Shown: in pieces, positions 52,127 to 57,220 of the stretch
How positions within the stretch are numbered: the stretch's first letter is position 1
Layout of the letters: every line of letters begins with the position of its first letter
From: Symbiodinium natans
Taxonomy: Eukaryota; Sar; Dinophyceae; Suessiales; Symbiodiniaceae
Direction: 5' to 3'
Assembly (NCBI GenBank): GCA_905221605.1
Contig: CAJNDS010000864.1
Coordinates: 1 to 57,220 of the forward strand
DNA length: 57,220 nt
Position numbers and translations under genes: made by a program
Notes under the pieces: model-generated
The model's database searches: none
What the model saw: only the letters and a program-made list of their open reading frames with translations
What the model was told of the DNA's origin: nothing

Positions 52127-52901
52127 GTACTCCGTCAAGCAGCCGCCTGACCCCGTGGTTTGCAAGCCCCCCGCCAATGGTATTTTGTGTGCTCCATCTG
52201 CAAGCGGAAAGACGGTACTCCTTGTGAGCATGATTTTGGAGCAATACCGGGGCTGCTTCGAGCGCATCTATATCTTCTCGCCCTCGGTGGAGGTCGACCC
52301 TGCCTGGCAGCCTGTCAAGGACTACATCCGAGACGAGCTGGGCGTGAATACGGACCGGGAGCAGTGCTGGTGGGAGGATTGGGACGAGGGGGCGCTTCGC
52401 AAGATAATCTCGGACCAGAAGCGCATCACCCAGAAGAGCAAGGAGCTGGGCCTGAAAAAGCTCTACTCGGTTTTGGTGGTCCTCGATGATCACGCCGACA
52501 ATCCGGCGGCGCACCGCAAGACGGGCGACGGCGTCCTGGACACCCTCTTCATCAGAGGGCGTCACTTCTGCATCAACACGTGGGTGTCTACCCAAAAGCT
52601 GCGACTGATGAGCTCGGCTGTGCGAGTGAACGTTATGTTTTATTGCGTCTTCCGGCTGCGAAACCAACTGGAGCTGGATGCCTTGGTGGAGGAGCTGAGC
52701 GCCATGCTCCCGAAAGAAACCCTGTACGCCATGTACGAGGAGGCCACCAGGGAGCCCTACAGCTTTTGGTTCGTTAACCTCCGCGCCCCCAAGGAAGACA
52801 TGTTTTGGGTGCGCTTCGACCGGAAGTTCTTGCTAAATGGGGACGCTCCTGAGCCAGATGGCGGCCAAGTTGTTGGGGGGAGGCCCGATGTGCGAAAGTG
52901 A
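52095..52901 (+). CDS. A32-like genome-packaging ATPase
   Basis: An intact 268-codon frame from ATG 52095. Walker A APSASGKT at residues 33-40, Walker B VLVVLDDH at 126-133, and the downstream NTWVSTQKLRLMSSAVRVNV (sensor-like block) with FYCVFRLRN. This layout is that of FtsK/HerA-superfamily A32 packaging ATPases of polintons, polinton-like viruses, virophages and giant viruses, which pump DNA into the capsid. Length is at the short end for the family, as expected for polinton-type elements. It overlaps the methyltransferase on the left and the penton-like gene on the right (ATG 52837). Confidence 0.85.
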   Translation: MGKVRLFKTPEYSVKQPPDPVVCKPPANGILCAPSASGKTVLLVSMILEQYRGCFERIYIFSPSVEVDPAWQPVKDYIRDELGVNTDREQCWWEDWDEGALRKIISDQKRITQKSKELGLKKLYSVLVVLDDHADNPAAHRKTGDGVLDTLFIRGRHFCINTWVSTQKLRLMSSAVRVNVMFYCVFRLRNQLELDALVEELSAMLPKETLYAMYEEATREPYSFWFVNLRAPKEDMFWVRFDRKFLLNGDAPEPDGGQVVGGRPDVRK

Positions 52902-53811
52902 GTGCAGCAACATAAGGTGCTGCACCAGCACGCAAGGCATCTACGATCCCAGCCACTGGCCGCCGCCAGAGAGGCCCCGACAAACCTCCGACGGGTCCAA
53001 CGCCAGCGAGTTCTCGGCGCGGCCCACTCGGTTTTTCAGGCGCCGTTCTAAAAAGGGCATGACGAGTATCTACGTGGACTCGCGCCTCCGCGCGGAGGGC
53101 ACGGACAGCAGCTTCTCCTTCGACATCGGTGAGAGTGTGCACATTCAATCCGGCGCCAAACTTGCGGTGTACAAGGTCCGCGTTGCTGACGCCTTCCTGA
53201 GCACGGACCGCGGGACGTTCTTGTACTGGGAGGACACGGTGGCCGGCACCCTGCACTACGCGGAGCTCCCGGTGGGCGCGTACACGGGGCCGCGATTGGC
53301 TGCGTGGATCAGCAGCAACTTCGCTTCCGCCAGCTACACCGCGGAAACGAACGAATTGGACGTCACCTGGGATGGCGTGCGCCTCATCCTCAACGATGCC
53401 GAGCTCCGGCAGCGCTTCCCAGGCACGGCCCCCTACCCGCCGGGCGCCTCGCCCAGCAAGCCCCTGTCCATCAACCACCTCCTCGGCCCCAGCTACCTCA
53501 CAGGCTCTGTGCAGCGCTTCGTCTTTGTGACGATGAATCCGTTCTCAGAACTGTACCTCAGGTGCCCAACACTGGCCAACGGGGAGACGACCGTGGGCCC
53601 GTTGGGGCACGACATCCTCTGCAAAATAGTCGTTTCGAAAGGCGTGGGCCACGTCATGGAGACCGAGACGTCAGAGGGGCACTGGGTTCAGCTGCACGGG
53701 CCCATAACCCTGCGTCACCTGCGCTTCAAGCTCACCGACTACCAGGGCAACATCGTGAACACTCGAGGCACCAGCATTTCCTTTGTGGTTTTCCTCGACA
53801 CCGAACGGTAA
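52837..53811 (+). CDS. Penton-like minor capsid protein
   Basis: Start at ATG 52837 (MGTLLSQMAAKLLGGG) or ATG 52888 (MCESECSNIRCC); the first overlaps the ATPase by 65 bases. The main domain begins SIYVDSRLRAEGTDSSFSFD, the characteristic N-terminal strand of minor capsid (penton) proteins of polinton-like viruses and adintoviruses. KLAVYKVRVADAFL, an aromatic YWED, LPVGAYTGPRLAAWI and the final LRFKLTDYQGNIVNTRGTSI complete the pattern. The frame is intact, 324 or 307 residues. It would form the single-jelly-roll vertex capsomers. Identification is by pattern; a structure prediction should give one jelly roll. Confidence 0.72.
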   Translation: MGTLLSQMAAKLLGGGPMCESECSNIRCCTSTQGIYDPSHWPPPERPRQTSDGSNASEFSARPTRFFRRRSKKGMTSIYVDSRLRAEGTDSSFSFDIGESVHIQSGAKLAVYKVRVADAFLSTDRGTFLYWEDTVAGTLHYAELPVGAYTGPRLAAWISSNFASASYTAETNELDVTWDGVRLILNDAELRQRFPGTAPYPPGASPSKPLSINHLLGPSYLTGSVQRFVFVTMNPFSELYLRCPTLANGETTVGPLGHDILCKIVVSKGVGHVMETETSEGHWVQLHGPITLRHLRFKLTDYQGNIVNTRGTSISFVVFLDTER

Positions 53812-53832
53812 AAAAAATAATTGGGAAAGAAA

Positions 53833-54583
53833 ATGGCTGAGGATGAACCCGCTTCTGCGCAGCCGGTGGTGGCCACCGAGCCCGCCGTGGCCGAGCCTCC
53901 CGCGCAGCCGGTGGTGGCCGAGCCTCCCGAGCCTGCCGAGCCTGCCGCGGTGGCCGAGCCGCCGACCGAGGTTCCTCAGGAAGCGCCCCAACCCAAACGG
54001 TGAGGGCGACCGCCAGGTTCGAAGAACAAGCCAAAGCCGCCCCCGACTGTGGCCGTGGCGGAGCTTCCGAAGCATGCGCCTCCTTCGGATGAGCCGCCGA
54101 CACCGGAGCCGCAGCAAGAGCCCCACCAGGAGCGAGCACAAGAGCCCCCGCCTGAGCCCCAGCAACCCGTGCGTATGACGCCCTCGGAGGCTCGCCGCGC
54201 CCGGCAGCTCTCGCGAGCCGACCGCTTCCATGAGCTCCTGCTCGCAAACACAATGGACTTGTACAAAGAGATGATGCCCTTCCCCGAGCGGCGCAATGAG
54301 GCCGCGATGCTGCGGGCCTTTCACAAGCAGTATCCCAGCTACAACTTGACGCCGCTGCTCTACAAGCGGCAGCAGCAGTTGATCGATGCTCGGGCCTTCA
54401 ACGAATCGCCAGGAGGGCGAAGCCTATGCGGATGAAGTGGGGCGTGCAGTCGACGCCGTTAACAGGAGAATCCCCCAGTTGAGATGGGCCCCTGCCGAGC
54501 GGGCGGGCGTGCGTCGCGTGGCCCGCGACGTGGCTGCCGGGCGCAACACTAGCGACTCTGCGGTTTATGGCGGCCTCATGTAA
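53833..54583 (+). pseudogene. AT-hook, Pro-rich virion or DNA-binding protein, interrupted
   Basis: From ATG 53833 a Pro/Ala/Glu/Val-rich segment (VVAEPPEPAEPAAVAEPP) runs to KR followed by TGA at 54001-54003. The same frame continues without a gap: GRPPGSKNKPKPPP, an AT-hook, then VAVAELPKHAPPSDEPPTPE, then a helical domain (TPSEARRARQLSRADRFHEL, MLRAFHKQYPSYNLTPLLYK). At about 54395 sense moves one frame (+1) to GEAYADEVGRAVDAVNRRIP and ends at 54583. About 249 residues in all. A CGA arginine codon changed to TGA would explain the stop and give the usual KR-R-GRPPGSK core. AT-hooks bind the minor groove of A/T-rich DNA. A role in packaging or condensing viral DNA is inference. Confidence 0.55.
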
Positions 54584-55886
54584 AGACATGGAGGAGCGGC
54601 GTGCGCACGGCTTCCGCGTACGGCCGTCATACTCACAGGTCCTGGGCTACATCGCTGAGGGCGAGCCCTTGCCCATCGACCTCCCAAACCGCAACGCCAG
54701 CATCCTGACTTCCAGCCACTTCTGGCTGGACGACTATCCCCAGAGCTCCGAGCCCGAGCCAGCCCCGCTGCCCCACACGACCGTGGACCCTGCAGCAGCC
54801 TACGAGGACGCCAACGAGGGCTACGATGGAGTGCCCTTCCCCCGCCGAGACTTCCTGCGCCCACGGCCCTTCGACCTGGACAGCGAGTCTGATTTTGGGG
54901 CGGTGGACCCGGGCCAAGCTCTGAGAAACGACGGGCTGGAGCCCCCAGCACCGCCAAGCTTCCTCAGCCGGATGCAGCAGGCTGAAGCCGCTGCGGGAGC
55001 TGCAGCTGGACTGGCGGGCTCTGCCTCTGCCATTGCGGGGCACGGACAAGACCTATACAATGCAGCGCGCAGGGGAAGGAACTGGATTGACCGGAACCTG
55101 CGCATCCCGCGCACGCCCGAGGGCCTCGCGCCCCCGCCCGACGAAGTAGCTCCACCCCAAATCATCGGCCGGCCAAGCGAAGCGGAGCCGCTTCTGGAGC
55201 GGGCGGGACAGCGAGCCCAGGAGGTGGAGAGGGCGGCAGCCCGAGACATCGAGCAGTTCATGAGCGAGCAGGTGGCCGAGGCCGAGGCGACCGAGGGCTT
55301 CGCTTCCACCGCAGAAGTGGCTGCGGGGGCCGCAGAAGCGGCAGCTGCAGCGGAGGGGCCAGGAGCGTTGGCGCTGTTTGGAGAGGCTGCATTGGGCACA
55401 GCTGCGGGCATGGGAGCAGCCGCAGGAGGCCTTGCCGTGGCGGGTGGGGCAGCGGCGCTCGTGGGCACTGCGTGGGCGCTCCACGGAGGGATGGTGGCAG
55501 CAGAGCACCTCCTAGGTTGGGGTGGAGGTGGAGGAACCGACACGGATGCTTCTCGCCCCAGCTCCGCGCCCGACATCCAAACCCTCAACGGCATGCAGGA
55601 GTTCGGTGCTGAGCAGCACTTCCAGCTTCGAGAGCAACGCCCGCGGACACAGTTTTACCGCATGGACACTGAAAGCGAATCCGAGCCGCGGGCCCAGCCG
55701 CCCGCGCGAGTGCAGGCTCGCCCCGCGAGGCCCACGCGCTTCCCGACGGGCCTCAACCCCGCGCCGCTGGCGCAGTCCTCGGGCAGCGACTCTAGCCGCG
55801 GGCCACGGATGCAGCGCCAATCGCGCGCCGCGCCGCCCCCTTCCTTCGAGGCCCTTCGCAGCGCGAGCGAGCCGGAGGCCGCATGA
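54567..55886 (+). CDS. Ala/Gly-rich structural protein candidate
   Basis: An intact 439-codon frame. Starts are possible at ATG 54567, overlapping the previous gene, or ATG 54588. The N-terminus (PSYSQVLGYIAEGEPLPIDL) is followed by an acidic/Pro region. A helical stretch LERAGQRAQEVERAAARDIE lies at about 210-229, and a long Ala/Gly hydrophobic region at about 250-318 (AALGTAAGMGAAAGGLAVAG, LVGTAWALHGGMVAAEHLLG). The tail is Arg/Pro/Ser-rich. The last bases ATGA overlap the capsid gene start. Position between AT-hook protein and major capsid protein, plus composition, suggest a minor virion or membrane-active protein comparable to internal capsid proteins of adenovirus-like systems. No homology is claimed. 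Confidence 0.55.
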   Translation: MAASCKDMEERRAHGFRVRPSYSQVLGYIAEGEPLPIDLPNRNASILTSSHFWLDDYPQSSEPEPAPLPHTTVDPAAAYEDANEGYDGVPFPRRDFLRPRPFDLDSESDFGAVDPGQALRNDGLEPPAPPSFLSRMQQAEAAAGAAAGLAGSASAIAGHGQDLYNAARRGRNWIDRNLRIPRTPEGLAPPPDEVAPPQIIGRPSEAEPLLERAGQRAQEVERAAARDIEQFMSEQVAEAEATEGFASTAEVAAGAAEAAAAAEGPGALALFGEAALGTAAGMGAAAGGLAVAGGAAALVGTAWALHGGMVAAEHLLGWGGGGGTDTDASRPSSAPDIQTLNGMQEFGAEQHFQLREQRPRTQFYRMDTESESEPRAQPPARVQARPARPTRFPTGLNPAPLAQSSGSDSSRGPRMQRQSRAAPPPSFEALRSASEPEAA

Positions 55887-57126
55887 ATCTTTCGCTACAA
55901 GTAAACAGTATGGAGCAGGTGACTGCCGCAGTCAACGACGAGTTGGTTCAATCTTTGTCGTTTAAGCTGGAGACCTCCAACGTCAATTACGTGCAGTCAA
56001 GAGCCGATGTGGTCTATTACCCTTCAAGTTTGAGCGTTTTCACGCCGACCACGAGCCGCGTGTGCAGAATTCCCCTGACCAGTGGTCAATCGTTCGTGGA
56101 CGGTGAGAGTGTCAAGCTCGGCTTCACGGTGCGCAACAACTCGGCACGGCCACGCTGCAGCTCGCCAGTCCCGACCCAAGCTGCCTTATTGACCGCATAG
56201 AAGTCTTCGCCAATGGCACTCGCATCGAGGACATCTCCTATTACAACCGCTGCTCGTACCTCTACAGCCTCCTGAAGCCGGAGGAGTGGTGGCTGAACCG
56301 ACACATCCAGGGCTTCCTGGCGGACGGCGGTGGCCACGCCGAGGAGATCCCGGCCTCGGGCTCCCGCACCGTGCTCATGAGCCCGCACCTCATCGGGATC
56401 TTCAACTGCGGCAAAATGTTGCCCCCCGAGCTCGGCCTTGTTCTTCAAATCACCTTCTGCGACCCCATTGACGGGGCCCGCAACGTCAGCGGGAGCCAGG
56501 AGTACACCATCGAGAACGTGAAGCTCTATGCCTCCCAGGTGACCCTCGACTCCGCCCTTCGCGAGAGCTTCCAGAGGATCATGACCAGCGGCTGCAGCCT
56601 GGTTTTCAGCTTCCCGACGATGCACACGCAGCTCTCCAGCATCCCCGCAGGGTCCACCAGCTACAACATCGTCGTTAGTCGTGCATTTACGAAATTACTC
56701 GGCGCCTTTGTGACGTTCAACAAGACCACGGAGGACCACGTGGACAATTTCGAGTACCCTGGAGCGAATGCGAATCGGAACCTCAAGGGCCAGCTGCAGC
56801 TGGGCGCGCTGCAGTACCCTCGCACGGCGAACGAGAGCATCGCCGAATGGCACCACTTTTTGGAGATCCTCGCGGGCACCTATGACTCCAAGCTTCGCAA
56901 CATGCGCATCCGGGACAACCTCTACGGGAACACGCAGTTCATCGCGGCCTTCCCGGTGGAACGAGTGCCCAAGCACCCGCTCTCGGGCATCTCGACCCGC
57001 TCCGGCGACCTCTGTCGCTTCAGCTTCAGCAACATGGAGGCGGAGCGCGTGGACCAGTGCTTCGTGCACATGCTCTCCTACCAGCTCGTGACGCTCTCGG
57101 GCTCCGGGGTCAGTTCCCTCGACTAG
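55883..57126 (+). CDS. Major capsid protein, double-jelly-roll type, frame-shifted
   Basis: ATG 55883 overlaps the previous stop (ATGA). The N-terminal part reads SLSFKLETSNVNYVQSRADV, VYYPSSLSVFTP and QSFVDGESVKLGFTVRNNS. At about 56143 sense moves by -1 and continues ATLQLASPDPSCLIDRIEVF, GTRIEDISYYNRCSYLYSLL, AFTKLLGAFVTFNKTTEDHV, GANANRNLKGQLQLGALQYP and DNLYGNTQFIAAFPVERVPK to TAG 57126. Total about 414 residues. The block order and strand-rich pattern match major capsid proteins of polinton-like viruses and adintoviruses, shorter than the usual 450-650 (family knowledge). As written it is broken by one missing base next to GG at 56143-56144. It would build the icosahedral shell as trimers. 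Confidence 0.7.
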
Positions 57127-57132
57127 TAAAAC

Positions 57133-57220
57133 ATGAGTCTTTTTTGAGTCGACCATCACCGGCAACATCCTCAACGATGGCCAGACCCCCATCACCACCA
57201 TCGAGATGCAAGGGATCTCT
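57133..57220 (+). CDS. Start of another viral-block gene, cut by window edge
   Basis: ATG 57133 reads MSLF and then TGA, but a T6 run at 57140-57145 sits exactly there. Reading one T fewer gives an open frame (ESTITGNILNDGQTPITTIE) to the window edge. The location seven bases after the capsid stop fits the tight spacing of this block. Product unknown; the Thr/Ile-rich pattern suggests a beta-structured virion protein. Confidence 0.35.

Overview
The window reads like nuclear DNA of a protist alga, most probably a dinoflagellate. This is an inference from several signs together: very high repeat content, a desert of about 12 kb, copia-type retroelement debris, a Crinkler/RHS-type NTPase, TTTAGGG-type (CCCTAAA) telomere-like motifs, and an algal-virus-type capsid gene block. 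I saw no bacterial operon signals, no rRNA and no tRNA that I could support. Introns cannot be resolved by eye, so the host-side genes are given as uninterrupted open frames only.

Layout from left to right. 1-935 is a poly-C minisatellite, followed by small tandem repeats (1.2-1.5 kb). 1.5-13.4 kb has no convincing gene. 13.45-14.5 kb holds a tiny secretory-type ORF, a hypothetical ORF and a decayed plus-strand copy of an SF1 helicase whose better copy lies at 35.6-37.8 kb. 15.3-21.15 kb is minus-strand retroelement debris: a 358-codon frame with two nonsense codons, a copia-type integrase running into the start of a reverse transcriptase, and a Gag-like ORF1. 21.18 and 30.43 kb carry two nearly identical polyadenylated 3' ends (minus strand) followed by related repeat bodies, which indicates retroposed elements. 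22.6-29.5 kb encodes unknown minus-strand proteins that are tandem paralogues of each other (an A pair and a B pair). 32.6-37.8 kb is a compact minus-strand series of overlapping frames: SF1 helicase, a 292-codon ORF and a 739-codon ORF. 38.7-40.5 kb encodes a Crinkler/RHS-like P-loop NTPase with a restriction-endonuclease-like tail. 40.6-43 kb contains tandem repeats and a coiled-coil fragment. 43.8-45.45 kb is a minisatellite built of GTGACCCC on the left and its reverse complement on the right. 45.6-46.5 kb is non-coding with telomere-like motifs.

The most interesting part is 46.5 kb to the right edge. It is a dense block of virus-type genes resembling polinton-like virus/adintovirus gene sets: a divergent ORF with a possible helix-turn-helix, a very large replication protein (divergent family-B-like palm, HNH module, C-terminal SF1 helicase), a convergent small protein, a small membrane ORF, a C5-cytosine methyltransferase, an A32-like packaging ATPase, a penton-like minor capsid protein, an AT-hook protein, an Ala/Gly-rich structural candidate, a double-jelly-roll-type major capsid protein and the start of another gene. 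Genes overlap or lie within tens of bases. Five of these reading frames carry single-base shifts or a stop, yet protein similarity continues across each break. Either this is a recently integrated, lightly decayed viral element, or the sequence has indel errors. The element runs off the window, so its right terminus is not visible.
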